NCBI GenBank assembly: GCA_008933615.1
Contig: WBUR01000012.1
Coordinates: 21,709 to 85,708 of the forward strand
Source: a bacterium
GTDB taxonomy: Bacteria > CLD3 > SB21
DNA length: 64,000 nt
Reading direction: 5' to 3'
The notes under the pieces: generated by a model
Databases searched by the model: none
Told to the model about the DNA's origin: nothing
Seen by the model: only the letters and a program-made list of their open reading frames with translations
Program-made: the position numbers and the translations under genes
Shown here: piece after piece, positions 37,192 to 46,447 of the stretch
How the letters are laid out: every line of letters begins with the position of its first letter
How positions within the stretch are numbered: position 1 is the stretch's first letter

Positions 37192-37704
37192 CTAAAAAGT
37201 CAAACGCAGACTGGCGCCGGGTCTGCCTTTATCCATCATGGTCATACCCACATCGAATCCTTGGGCTTTATTGTGGTTGCGTACACACTTGCGCGCATCA
37301 AATAATTGCCAGATGTAAACACCAACGCCGACAACGGCTGCGGAGGCGACTGCGGCCACTTCGCCATTGCTCAATTTCTTGATCTTGGTGGTGCGAACTT
37401 CATAATCGTCTCCTTCTATATCGGTGACAATGACCTTTCGCTCTGCGGCAATTCCGGTGACCACACCGGCGCAAATGGCTTCGGTAAATGCGATACCGAT
37501 TCCCCGCCAGGTCTTACCGGCATAGATCTGCCCGAAACCGGGCGCGCCTAACGAAAGAATGACCCCCAGACGCTCGTCTTTTTGGATCTTCTGTTGGGCA
37601 TTCGTCGACGACGAAACCGTGAAAAGGATAATCAATAATACCGACAACCAAATAAACGGGCGTTTGCGTTCCGGTCGTTGTTTTAATTCCCTGAAATCAT
37701 GCAT
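37192..37704 (-). CDS. Small membrane protein, possibly DUF5683-like
   Basis: 170 residues. A signal or anchor (FIWLSVLLIILFTVSSSTNAQ) is followed by GVILSLGAPGFGQIYAGKTWRG, a GQIY-type membrane turn seen in DUF5683/TM2-like proteins of Bacteroidota. A second hydrophobic pair follows (GIAFTEAICAGVVTGIAA; VAAVASAAVVGVGVYIWQLFDA). The function is unknown. The start has AAGGA upstream. The C-terminal GASLRLTF is strand-like, so an outer-membrane place cannot be excluded. Confidence 0.68.
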   Translation of the reverse strand: MHDFRELKQRPERKRPFIWLSVLLIILFTVSSSTNAQQKIQKDERLGVILSLGAPGFGQIYAGKTWRGIGIAFTEAICAGVVTGIAAERKVIVTDIEGDDYEVRTTKIKKLSNGEVAAVASAAVVGVGVYIWQLFDARKCVRNHNKAQGFDVGMTMMDKGRPGASLRLTF

Positions 37705-37907
37705 ATATTTTTTCCTTTTATTAATTTAAATTAAATGCGCCTTTTATACGCGCCGCATCAAAAATGGTTTCATGTTTCTATTTAAGCGAATACAGCTATG
37801 GACATTTCATAAACGTATTTTCCAATTCGGACATATCACGCCCTGGAATCGGCATTTGACGTAATGAAATTCTAAAGTCGCTAACAAGGCTCTCGATAAG
37901 TCTAATT

Positions 37908-38564
37908 TTAGTCAATGATACTAATTACTTGTTCAGAAATTTCCTCCAATGATTTCAATTTCACATCGGCAATATCGTATTTCGTGTGATCCCACACGCA
38001 GTGTTCCGGAATACAAATCGTCTTCATACGAGCGGCTTTCGCTGCGATCAGTCCGTTAAACGAATCTTCTATAGCAAGGCAGGATGTGGGATCAACATTC
38101 AACAATTTGGCTGCAGTAAGATAAATCGCCGGATGCGGCTTGCCGTACATCTCGTTTTCCCCGGAATGAATTATTTCAAATTCGGAATGCAAATTGAACT
38201 TGCTCAAAACAGCATTAATCAAAACCATATCGGAAGAAGACGCCAGAGCAATTTTTATTTTTTTATTCTTAAAAAACCGAAGGGCGTATTTAACGCCGGA
38301 AATAAGTTCGCCGCGCTGATTCACCAAGTTAATAACGCCCATTACAATTTCATCCTGGACCTGTTTCAGCCGCATCCCGTTCCACGGACAGCGCCGGTAC
38401 CAGTGTTGTACCACTTCATCAATTCGTAAGCCGATCGTTTGACGGCACATATCGTCGGTAATATCGATTCCTACTTTTTTAAAAACCACTTTCTCGGCAG
38501 CCTGCCAGAATGGTTCCGAATCGATCAAAATGCCGTCCATATCAAAGATCACGGCTTCAATCAT
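37908..38564 (-). CDS. HAD-family phosphatase (HxpB/YniC-like)
   Basis: 218 residues with the HAD catalytic DxD in FDMDGILIDSEPFW, motif II Ser in IALASSSDM, motif III Lys in YGKPHPAIY, and motif IV in AIEDSFNGLIAAKAA. The small helical cap lies between the first two motifs. Its nearest resemblance is to sugar-phosphate phosphatases such as hexitol phosphatase B; the substrate is not certain. Its ATG overlaps the stop of the AlkD-like gene by four bases, so it is the third gene of a co-translated trio. Confidence 0.9.
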   Translation of the reverse strand: MIEAVIFDMDGILIDSEPFWQAAEKVVFKKVGIDITDDMCRQTIGLRIDEVVQHWYRRCPWNGMRLKQVQDEIVMGVINLVNQRGELISGVKYALRFFKNKKIKIALASSSDMVLINAVLSKFNLHSEFEIIHSGENEMYGKPHPAIYLTAAKLLNVDPTSCLAIEDSFNGLIAAKAARMKTICIPEHCVWDHTKYDIADVKLKSLEEISEQVISIID

Positions 38565-39238
38565 GATAACGATTCTCGCAATTTTTTGTCCGCCAGAATT
38601 TCCATTGCGTGCGACGCCTTGAGTTTCTTATCGCCATGTTCGATATACACAGGCCCGATCTGCGAGGCAACGATCATCGCTTCCATATTCAGCAGTTTAT
38701 TCCGCTGTCCTATTGCAATCAGCGCCTCGTACATCGCCTGCCGCGCCCGGTTTTCCATCAATTGAATTTCTTTTCCTATGGCGTGCAGATGCTGAATGAA
38801 TTCGTCATCAGAAAGACTTTCCTTCTCATGTGCGATGTAAGACATTACAGTATACCCGCAACGCCTCACATATTCTTCGTTGGAATTGATCCATTGAAGC
38901 ATCTTCAATTTTGCAAATGATGACAGCGCCACCACGTTACCAACAAACTCATCGGCAACTGCATAATAATGAATCCGCGTAATCCAATCGTCCATTAAGC
39001 TTTCGTTTATCGCATTCTGTTCGACGATCATCGTCGCGAGTATTTGCGCATCGATGTTATTCGATTTCCATAATTCCAGAGCTAAGCGCTGATCGGAACC
39101 TATTTTTTTTTTTAGTCTTTTGAATTGCGCAGTACTCACGCCGAAATAATTACCCGTCGCGCCGTGTAAAACGTAAGCCGCACGTAATTTCTCAGTCCCA
39201 ACCCGTTCCAACGCTGCCATTGTTTCCTGAAACGTCAC
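38561..39238 (-). CDS. DNA alkylation repair protein, AlkD-like
   Basis: 225 residues of HEAT-like helical repeats in the AlkD/AlkC superfamily, whose founding members excise alkylated bases. The opening GNYFGVSTAQFKRLKKKIGSD is typical (the GVS/T loop). The likely catalytic Asp lies in YYAVADEFVGN, with Tyr where AlkD has an aromatic Trp. This branch may be a binding protein rather than a full glycosylase. Both ends overlap neighbours by four bases, giving a DinB - AlkD-like - HAD operon. Confidence 0.88.
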   Translation of the reverse strand: MTFQETMAALERVGTEKLRAAYVLHGATGNYFGVSTAQFKRLKKKIGSDQRLALELWKSNNIDAQILATMIVEQNAINESLMDDWITRIHYYAVADEFVGNVVALSSFAKLKMLQWINSNEEYVRRCGYTVMSYIAHEKESLSDDEFIQHLHAIGKEIQLMENRARQAMYEALIAIGQRNKLLNMEAMIVASQIGPVYIEHGDKKLKASHAMEILADKKLRESLS

Positions 39239-39768
39239 GGTTTGCCTTTCTTTGATGCAATGCGTCCCAATTCTGTGATGGCCGACAAGTGGTGGTCATC
39301 GTGCTCTGCCGTAAAATACACCATATCCACCACGCGCATCGGTCTTTGGATACGCGGATGAAGTGCGATGACCTGATGAGTTTCATCGTCGAGACTCTCA
39401 AGCCGGTGTATAAACCGGTTTCGCGACTCGCGAAAAGCCTTTAGTATGTTGTCTATGGTATTCCGGTTATGATTGGCATCGTGCGTTTTTCGATTCGTTC
39501 CGTCCCAGGCGCGCAGCGTCTTTGCGCGGAAAATAAAATCATCCACACGCCCGCTGTGGAGTTCGTCCAGATCGAGTAAATGTCCGGCATGTTCCTGAAT
39601 TGACCAACCGTGTTCCGGCTTAACAGTCAGTATTCCTTTCGGCATTCCGCGCAACAATTCTTCCAATCGCGCCGGCGTGCCGCGGATACGTTCCATAAAA
39701 TTAGGAAACATTCCTAAAGGATAACCCAACTCAAAATTTCGTTCGATCCATTTTATTCTTGTGATCAT
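39235..39768 (-). CDS. DinB-family metal-binding protein
   Basis: 177 residues, a four-helix DinB/YfiT-like protein. The three metal-ligand His positions are suggested by QEHAGHLLDLDELH near residue 65 and by YFTAEHDDHHLSAI near the C-terminus. In other bacteria members are thiol-transfer enzymes (bacillithiol/mycothiol-type) or are induced by DNA damage, so the role is open. It is the first gene of the overlapping trio. The ATG at 39768 lacks a clear ribosome site. Confidence 0.88.
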   Translation of the reverse strand: MITRIKWIERNFELGYPLGMFPNFMERIRGTPARLEELLRGMPKGILTVKPEHGWSIQEHAGHLLDLDELHSGRVDDFIFRAKTLRAWDGTNRKTHDANHNRNTIDNILKAFRESRNRFIHRLESLDDETHQVIALHPRIQRPMRVVDMVYFTAEHDDHHLSAITELGRIASKKGKP

Positions 39769-39823
39769 AATGCAGCCCGCAGCATTTTATTATTTTGAAC
39801 TGACCTTTTTTCAGTGGCGTTAT

Positions 39824-41020
39824 TTACATTATTTCCATTTCAACTGTTTTTTCTTTTTTGAAGGTCGCCAGACCCACCATCATCAACAGCGCCGTTGCAA
39901 TGATGACAAAAAACAAGACCCCTTCATTGAAATTCTTCAATAAAAGCCATTCGGGAATACTGTAAAACAGGATAATGGTAATCAACCCTCTGGGCATCAA
40001 AAATAGTTCCGGGAATAGATTTCCTTTTAAAAAACTTTTCAAATACAGAAAACGTACCGCCAGCAAAACCAGAATGATGGCCGTTCCCATCATGACAACT
40101 TCGGGATGGGTCAAAGAAATAATGTCTATGGAGTAGCCAAACAAAATAAAAAAGAAGGTTCTTATCAGAAAAGCCGACTCGGCAGTAATGGAACGCATTT
40201 GTTCCAACAAGCCGGGTAATATGGATAAGTCGACATGTTTTGTAACGATAGCCGGGACAGAGGAAAAGTTATTAATCAAAATCCCAAAGACTAGAATAAG
40301 CAGTAGTGAAGGCAGATGATATATTTTTCCTATCCCATACAACATCAACAGCAGCGCAAAAATCATAAAAAACTTAATATGCGTTTTGATCCGCGCAAGC
40401 GTAAAGAAAAGCAAAAATGAAGCAACAAGAGAAATGAGAATCACTAAAATCAAAGTGCCGCCAAACGTTACCAAAGAGCCGAGTTTAAGGACGCGCTCGG
40501 TGATGAGAAAGTTAAATAGCATAATACCGATGATGTCGGAAAAAGAAGCCTCGTATACTAGAAACTCTTTTTTATCAGGCGCCAAATGCACAACCGTCGG
40601 AATCACGATAGCGCTGCTGATGATAGAAAAAGGAATTGAGTACACCAGACAAATCCGAAAAGGCTGCTCCATCCAATAGTACAAAACACCGGCGAGTAAA
40701 AAACTCGATATAAACAAAATGAGTAATGCCGATAGGAATGAATTCCGAATGAGCGGCACACGTTCTTTGGTTAATTTTAAATCTAACGATGCTTCCAGAA
40801 CGATCATGATCAGCCCGAGTGTGCCCAAAAACTCCACATACGGCCGTATTTTTTCCAGATAAATGCCTGTATACGCCGATGTTTGGCTCAAGGCAACTCC
40901 TGTGGCCATCAAAAGCAAAACGGATGGAATTTTTGACCATCGGCTGAATTGATCAAAGAGATACGAGGCTAGAACAAGCCCGCTCAGGATAATGATAGTT
41001 GTATTGGTATTAATGTCCAC
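39824..41020 (-). CDS. Monovalent cation:proton antiporter (CPA family)
   Basis: Inner-membrane antiporter of 398 residues with about 11-12 hydrophobic helices. The transport core shows LGLIMIVLEASLDLKL and the SFSDIIGIMLFNFLI segment with an ion-coupling Asp pair. No regulatory RCK/TrkA domain follows, so it is a transport-only form. It starts with GTG at 41020. The exact ion (Na+ or K+) cannot be read. It follows the GNAT/nitrilase gene by 13 bp, suggesting one transcript. Confidence 0.88.
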   Translation of the reverse strand: MDINTNTTIIILSGLVLASYLFDQFSRWSKIPSVLLLMATGVALSQTSAYTGIYLEKIRPYVEFLGTLGLIMIVLEASLDLKLTKERVPLIRNSFLSALLILFISSFLLAGVLYYWMEQPFRICLVYSIPFSIISSAIVIPTVVHLAPDKKEFLVYEASFSDIIGIMLFNFLITERVLKLGSLVTFGGTLILVILISLVASFLLFFTLARIKTHIKFFMIFALLLMLYGIGKIYHLPSLLLILVFGILINNFSSVPAIVTKHVDLSILPGLLEQMRSITAESAFLIRTFFFILFGYSIDIISLTHPEVVMMGTAIILVLLAVRFLYLKSFLKGNLFPELFLMPRGLITIILFYSIPEWLLLKNFNEGVLFFVIIATALLMMVGLATFKKEKTVEMEIM

Positions 41021-41033
41021 GAAACCCTGGTCG

Positions 41034-42566
41034 TTATTGATTTTTTAGATCTATGACCCGATATAGGTCAGTCCTGCGATCATGCCAATTCAGCACGCTG
41101 CCTGTTTGTCGGTTTTTCTTCAGCAGTTCCAGATCAACTTCATCCACAATGATCGTTTCCACATTCGGCGTCGCTTCGGATTGGATCGCATCGCGCGTAA
41201 ACGGAATATCCGAAGGCGAAAATATGGCCGATTGTGCGTAATGCACGTCCAGATTTTTCACATCGGGAAGGTTTCCTACGCTGCCGGCGATAGCAACATA
41301 CACATGGTTTTCAATGCAGCGCGCCTGGGCGCAGTAACGCACGCGAAGATAGCCATATCTCTCATCCGTGCAGAACGGAACAAAAATGATCTGCGCGCCT
41401 TGTTCTACAGCCATCCGGCTCAGTTCGGGAAATTCAATATCATAACATATCTGAATGGATATTTTCCCTTTGTCTGTATCAAATACTCTTAATTCATTTC
41501 CTGCCTTGACGCCCCACCACACCTTTTCATTCGGCGTGATATGCAGTTTGTACTGTTTGTCCAAAGTACCGTCTCTTCGAAAGAGATGAGATATATTATA
41601 AAGATCATCTCCTTCGACGGTAAAATGAGACCCTCCGATAATATTGATATTATATTTTATGGACAAACGATTGAACAGTTCGAGATAATTGGAAGTAAAT
41701 TTCGCCAACTGGCGAATGGCTAAGGCCGGCCGGTCTGATGGAAGAAAAGATAACAGCTGGGTTGTAAACATTTCCGGAAATACTATAAAGTCCGATTTAT
41801 AATCGGATGCGACGTCGACAAAATATTCAACTTGCCTGGCAAAATCATCGAAACCGTTTATCGACCTCATTTGATATTGCACGGCGCAAATTCTTACCGG
41901 CGCGACGCGAGCCCATTTAAGCGATTTGTGAGGAACGTAATCCAGATTGGTCCACTCCAAAAAAGTCGCAAATCCTCTTGACGCGGCATCGGACGTCATA
42001 TAATTAGGGATCAATCTCTTCAACACGAACCCATTTGAAATTTGCGTGGTCAATACGGGGTCAATAAGTTTTTTATCAATGACTTTGTCTACATATTCAC
42101 GCGCTTCCATTTGATCCGCATAATTATCGTACCCGGGTATGCGGCCGCCGATAACGATGCGCATCAGGTTAAACTCTCGCGCAACCTCTTTGCGGGCCTC
42201 GTATAGCCGTCGCGCCAATTTTAATCCCCGATATTCGGGGTCCACCATTATTTCTATCCCGTATAGCGTGTCTCCCTTGGAATCATGATTACGTATGAAC
42301 CCTTCATCTGCAATTTCCCGCCAACTGTGCCATTCCGAATACAAATCAAAATTAAGGATGAGACTGCTTGATGAAGCGACGATCTTCGATTCATATTCTA
42401 CGCAGATCTGACCTTGAGGAAAAACAGCCAATTGACTTTGAAACTGTTCCTGGCTCCACGGTTTCATACCCGGAAAACACTTCAGCTGCAGTTCCGTGAC
42501 CTTCCCATAGTCTTCATAGGTAAGATTTCGTGTAACAATCTTTTTCTCAAAATCTTTTAAATACAT
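41034..42566 (-). CDS. GNAT acetyltransferase - nitrilase-type amidohydrolase fusion
   Basis: About 510 residues in two parts. The first (about 10-190) is a GNAT acetyltransferase with the acetyl-CoA loop DPEYRGLKLARRLYEARK. The second (about 225-500) is a carbon-nitrogen hydrolase with catalytic Glu in VFPEMFTTQ, Lys in LHITPNEKVWWG and Cys in ICYDIEFPELSR. This two-domain form is known in other bacteria (YhcX-like) without a settled substrate. The ATG at 42566 is seven bases after AAGG, and is better spaced than the ATG at 42572. Confidence 0.92.
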   Translation of the reverse strand: MYLKDFEKKIVTRNLTYEDYGKVTELQLKCFPGMKPWSQEQFQSQLAVFPQGQICVEYESKIVASSSSLILNFDLYSEWHSWREIADEGFIRNHDSKGDTLYGIEIMVDPEYRGLKLARRLYEARKEVAREFNLMRIVIGGRIPGYDNYADQMEAREYVDKVIDKKLIDPVLTTQISNGFVLKRLIPNYMTSDAASRGFATFLEWTNLDYVPHKSLKWARVAPVRICAVQYQMRSINGFDDFARQVEYFVDVASDYKSDFIVFPEMFTTQLLSFLPSDRPALAIRQLAKFTSNYLELFNRLSIKYNINIIGGSHFTVEGDDLYNISHLFRRDGTLDKQYKLHITPNEKVWWGVKAGNELRVFDTDKGKISIQICYDIEFPELSRMAVEQGAQIIFVPFCTDERYGYLRVRYCAQARCIENHVYVAIAGSVGNLPDVKNLDVHYAQSAIFSPSDIPFTRDAIQSEATPNVETIIVDEVDLELLKKNRQTGSVLNWHDRRTDLYRVIDLKNQ

Positions 42567-42658
42567 AGGCATCCCTTGTAGATTATCGGATTATAAAGAA
42601 CGATAGAGTATACGAATTTAGCGGTTTTGTTGAAAGAACTTTTAAATTAGCATACCTT

Positions 42659-43687
42659 TCAATGCATTCGAAGCACTTTCGCTCCGCGGGTATGTTTATA
42701 TTTCAATTCAATCAAAGCGCGATTGGCGTCTTCAAGAGGAAATTCCAGGACCTCCGGCTTGATTAGAATTTCTGAGGCCAGTTGTAAAAATTCCGATACA
42801 TCGTTTCGTGCCACATTTGCAACACTTTTGATTTCCTTTTCCATCCAAAGATGCCGCGCATAATCCAGCTGCAGCAAGCAATTTTTATCATCATGCTCCT
42901 TGCGGATTGCATTAATAACGAGCCGGCCGCCGGCTTTCAAATTCTTCATCGCTTCTACAACCGGTTTCCACGCAGGTGTGGAATCAATAACCGCGTTCAT
43001 CATTTCCGGTGACGATTGCATTATATCGCCGGCCCATACGGCTCCTAGTTCAATTGCGAAATTACGCTCTTCCTCGCTTCGGGCAAAAACAAATATTTTT
43101 GATTCGGGAAACTGATGCTTCACGAGTTGGATCACAATATGCGCTGAAGCCCCGAATCCGGTCAGCCCCAGATTCTGGCCGTTTTTCAAGCCGGTCAAAC
43201 GCAGTGAGCGGTATCCGATGGCGCCCGCGCAGAGCAGAGGCGCCGCTTCCGCATCGGAAAAAATGTCCGGGATCTTGTAGGCAAATTGTTCATCGACGGC
43301 CATATATTCCGCATAACCCCCGTCGGCGTCCCGGCCCGTCGCCCTAAAATGTTCACATAAGTTTTCTGTTCCGTTTGTGCAGAAAACACACTTCCCGCAG
43401 GTCGAAAAAATCCATGCGACACCAACACGATCCCCTATTTCGAAAAGAAAGGCATTTTTCCCTTTTTGCTCAATCCGGCCAATAACCTGATGCCCGGGAA
43501 TTACCGGGAAACGCGTGGGAGGCGTTCTTCCTTCGATTTCATCCAGTTCCGTATGACACACACCGCACACTGAAATCCGGATCAAAATTTCTTTATCTCC
43601 CGCCTGCGGCTGTGGAACGGCCGCCATCATTAATGGATTTGAATTTTCAATTAATGCGGCAGTCTTATTTAAAATCATCGCTTTCAT
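42659..43687 (-). CDS. Zinc-dependent alcohol dehydrogenase
   Basis: Medium-chain dehydrogenase of 342 residues. Catalytic-zinc ligands are seen in CGVCHTELDEIEG and FPVIPGHQVIG; the structural-zinc Cys set lies in CGKCVFCTNGTENLC. The Rossmann loop is LGLTGFGASAHIVIQLV. It probably oxidises a primary alcohol or reduces an aldehyde, with NAD(P); the substrate is not clear. AdhP-like length. It lies 86 bp upstream of the GNAT/nitrilase gene on the same strand. Confidence 0.93.
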   Translation of the reverse strand: MKAMILNKTAALIENSNPLMMAAVPQPQAGDKEILIRISVCGVCHTELDEIEGRTPPTRFPVIPGHQVIGRIEQKGKNAFLFEIGDRVGVAWIFSTCGKCVFCTNGTENLCEHFRATGRDADGGYAEYMAVDEQFAYKIPDIFSDAEAAPLLCAGAIGYRSLRLTGLKNGQNLGLTGFGASAHIVIQLVKHQFPESKIFVFARSEEERNFAIELGAVWAGDIMQSSPEMMNAVIDSTPAWKPVVEAMKNLKAGGRLVINAIRKEHDDKNCLLQLDYARHLWMEKEIKSVANVARNDVSEFLQLASEILIKPEVLEFPLEDANRALIELKYKHTRGAKVLRMH

Positions 43688-43796
43688 GATTATTCAATCA
43701 AATAGGGTTTGGTTAATTTTCGTGCAGTATACACACCGAAATTAATGAAACGAACACTCCGGACTTGCAGTAACTCTTTCTGCGACGAACTCGCCT

Positions 43797-44342
43797 TCAT
43801 TTGTTTTTTCTGAAAACCGGAAAAATAAAAGACGTTAATTTCTTGTATTCGGTATAAGTCGAGCCGAAGCGCGCTTCGAGTTCTTTTTCTTCAATCAGCT
43901 TGATGTACGCAGATGCTACCAAAATAAATATCAGGCACATCATGATTCCCGATGGAGAAGCCGCCCAGATCGCTAACCCGACGTAGGCAGTAAAAACACC
44001 AAGAATCATCGGGTTTCGACAGAAACGGTACGGCCCGGTAATGATCAGACTTTGTGTCGGCATAAATGGGGACGGCGTTCCACGCCCCAAAACGAATTGT
44101 GTCCACACCGTCCATAGTCCCATCCAGGCTCCCACTATCGTGCAAACAAGCCCAATTAATCCATTCCAATAACCCCAATGAAAAAGCGGCAGCTCACAAG
44201 ACCGATCCGCCGTGATCGACGCAGAGAGGAACAAAACAGGAAGGAAGATGCAAAAAAATATCAGGGCCGGAATCACCAGCGTTAATCTTTGTTTCGGGCT
44301 GTATTCCTTTTGTGCCCAATGCTCGAATTGTTTCAATTTCAT
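43797..44342 (-). CDS. ICMT/PEMT-family membrane methyltransferase-like protein
   Basis: 181 residues with about five hydrophobic segments. The C-terminal signature of the isoprenylcysteine carboxyl-methyltransferase family is clear: GPYRFCRNPMILGVF, then EEKELEARFGSTYTEYKKLTSFIFP. Bacterial members are thought to methylate lipid or small-molecule targets, which are unknown here. It follows the four-helix membrane gene by 28 bp on the same strand. Confidence 0.9.
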   Translation of the reverse strand: MKLKQFEHWAQKEYSPKQRLTLVIPALIFFCIFLPVLFLSASITADRSCELPLFHWGYWNGLIGLVCTIVGAWMGLWTVWTQFVLGRGTPSPFMPTQSLIITGPYRFCRNPMILGVFTAYVGLAIWAASPSGIMMCLIFILVASAYIKLIEEKELEARFGSTYTEYKKLTSFIFPVFRKNK

Positions 44343-44370
44343 TTTGAAACCGCCGATCAGGATACCGATC

Positions 44371-44805
44371 TTATCGGATAAATGTACCTTTAGCCCGTTT
44401 GGAGATCATGAAATAGACAGTCCACAGCAGAAACCAAACCGCACCGATGGTAAATTCACCAATGCGAAATTTCGGCGCGGCGCCCGCTATCTCCGACGGC
44501 AACCATTGCGTGATCGTGCCGTTAACCGCCACAAAGAACATATTGAAAAGAAATAAAATAATGATGAGAATAGGCGCACTTTTTCTTCGTTGAAAAAAAT
44601 ACACCGGTACGACCAATGAGTACAGAAGAAATACTACGTTCAGAACCACTTCAAAAGCGGCGATCGATTCAGGAATACTTTGATACGCCGGAAAAGAAAC
44701 GCTTAGGATTACGTACAAAATGCGAATGGGATTAAGAATGAGCATGATGGCAACGAGAATGAGAACGCCGCCGATCCGATCATAGGGAGTTTGGTTGGAT
44801 TCCAT
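44371..44805 (-). CDS. Four-helix membrane protein of unknown function
   Basis: 144 residues with about four hydrophobic segments (GGVLILVAIMLILNPI; VVLNVVFLLYSLVVPVYFF; PILIIILFLFNMFFVAVNG; IGAVWFLLWTVYFMI). Resembles DUF2569-type small membrane proteins, but I am not certain. It has a strong AGGAGG ribosome site and is the first gene of the leftward run, divergent from the SDR/DUF2867 gene with a 207-bp gap that contains the shared 20-bp motif. Confidence 0.75.
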   Translation of the reverse strand: MESNQTPYDRIGGVLILVAIMLILNPIRILYVILSVSFPAYQSIPESIAAFEVVLNVVFLLYSLVVPVYFFQRRKSAPILIIILFLFNMFFVAVNGTITQWLPSEIAGAAPKFRIGEFTIGAVWFLLWTVYFMISKRAKGTFIR

Positions 44806-44939
44806 AGCCTGCCTCCTTTAGAATAGAAAATAATCTCTATGGAAATAAATTTTTAAAATAACACCATTTACAGTAAATGTACATCTCTCATTTTCCGGAA
44901 GCAATAATTTAATTAAGCAGCCATGAAGGATGTCTGCGT

Positions 44940-44959
44940 TTACGTAATAATACGTATTG
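44940..44959. promoter_or_regulatory. Shared 20-bp motif upstream of SDR/DUF2867 gene (site 2)
   Basis: Reads TTACGTAATAA-TA-CGTATTG, so two TACGTA palindromes are spaced by four bases. It lies 54 bp before the start codon, similar to site 1 at 30324-30343 (65 bp before its gene). Only two of 20 bases differ between the sites. Confidence 0.45.
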
Positions 44960-45012
44960 TAAGGAAGTTGTTTAATCGTTAACCATACTTGAAAAATAAA
45001 CAGGTCTGAAAA

Positions 45013-46440
45013 ATGAACATTCTTCTCTCCGGCGCAAACGGATACATCGGACGACGCCTGCTGACGACATTAGTCGAAAAAGGACACAGAGTGTATTGTG
45101 CGGTTCGAGATCCGGCGAGACTTCATATACCGCATTCCATTCGGGATAAAGTTGAGGTTGTCGTCTGCGACATGACTGTACGCGAAACATTCGACAACCT
45201 GCCGCAATGGATCGACGCCGCCTATTATCTCGTTCACTCCATGGCGCAATCCGACGGCCATTTTGGAGATCTGGAGAAGGTTTGCGCGGAAAACTTTGCC
45301 AACTGGGTCCGGACAAGCCATGCGCGCCAGATTATTTATCTCGGCGGTATTGCAAATGATCCGAGTTTGTCGCATCATCTGTCTTCCCGTGTCGGCGTGG
45401 AATCTATACTGCGCTCATCCGGCGTCCCGCTTACTGTGCTGCGCGCAGCCATTATTATCGGATCCGGAAGCGCTTCGTTTGAGATTATCCGCGACCTAGT
45501 TGAAAAACTACCTATCATGATCACGCCGAAATGGCTTCGTTCACGCTGTCAACCGATCGCCATCCGCGACGTGGTACGTTATCTCAACTCCGTTCTCCAT
45601 CATCCGCTCGCCTATGATAAGGTGTTTGACATCGGCGGTCCGGACATTCTAAGCTACAAGGAAATGCTGATGCAGTTTGCCAAAGTTCGCGGTTATCGAC
45701 GTTATATCATTACCATTCCGGTTCTGACCCCTCGCTTATCATCATACTGGCTATATTTTGTAACCGCCACGTCATTTCCCCTTGCTAAAGCGCTTGTTGA
45801 CAGCATGAAAAACGAAGTCGTATGCGCCGTTGGAAATATTACTGAGCTGGACGCAACGCCCTGTATATCGTTTGATGAATCCATACGGCGCGCATTTACA
45901 CGAATCGAGCAAAACGAAGTTATTTCAAGCTGGACCGATGCTCTGTCCAATTCACGATTTGAACCTGAATTTAAGGAATATATTCAGATTCCTGAATTTG
46001 GCTGCCTCTCAGATGAACGAGTAATTTCGGTTGCGAACGTTCTACAGGCCGTTGAAAATATTTGGCAGATCGGAGGAAAGCGCGGGTGGTATTACATGAA
46101 TTTTTTGTGGGTAATCCGCGGCATGATTGATAAGATATTTGGCGGCGTCGGATTGCGGCGCGGTCGGCGCCATCCGTCAGAGATTCAAACGGGCGATACG
46201 CTGGATTTTTGGCGCGTCATATTGGCCGATAAAGTTTCGCGGCGCTTACTTTTGTATGCAGAAATGAAACTGCCGGGAGAGGCGTGGCTTGAGTTCCGAT
46301 TTGAGGGCGAGACGCTTATTCAAAAAGCGACCTTTCGTCCGAGAGGACTATTGGGAAGATTGTATTGGTACGGAATTTATCCACTGCACGTGATGGTATT
46401 CCGGGGAATGCTGAAGCGAATTGTAACCTATCGGCCCTAA
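45013..46440 (+). CDS. SDR-family oxidoreductase with DUF2867 domain
   Basis: 475 residues. The N-terminal half is an atypical short-chain dehydrogenase with Rossmann motif SGANGYIGRRLLTTLVEKGH and an IIYLGGI strand. The C-terminal ~150 residues are the DUF2867 domain, with GWYYMNFLWVIRGMIDKIFG, GDTLDFWRVI and AEMKLPGEAWLEF. The substrate is unknown. It stands alone rightward, with the shared motif upstream and its stop 7 bp from the convergent esterase gene. Confidence 0.92.
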   Translation: MNILLSGANGYIGRRLLTTLVEKGHRVYCAVRDPARLHIPHSIRDKVEVVVCDMTVRETFDNLPQWIDAAYYLVHSMAQSDGHFGDLEKVCAENFANWVRTSHARQIIYLGGIANDPSLSHHLSSRVGVESILRSSGVPLTVLRAAIIIGSGSASFEIIRDLVEKLPIMITPKWLRSRCQPIAIRDVVRYLNSVLHHPLAYDKVFDIGGPDILSYKEMLMQFAKVRGYRRYIITIPVLTPRLSSYWLYFVTATSFPLAKALVDSMKNEVVCAVGNITELDATPCISFDESIRRAFTRIEQNEVISSWTDALSNSRFEPEFKEYIQIPEFGCLSDERVISVANVLQAVENIWQIGGKRGWYYMNFLWVIRGMIDKIFGGVGLRRGRRHPSEIQTGDTLDFWRVILADKVSRRLLLYAEMKLPGEAWLEFRFEGETLIQKATFRPRGLLGRLYWYGIYPLHVMVFRGMLKRIVTYRP

Positions 46441-46447
46441 CCGATAC

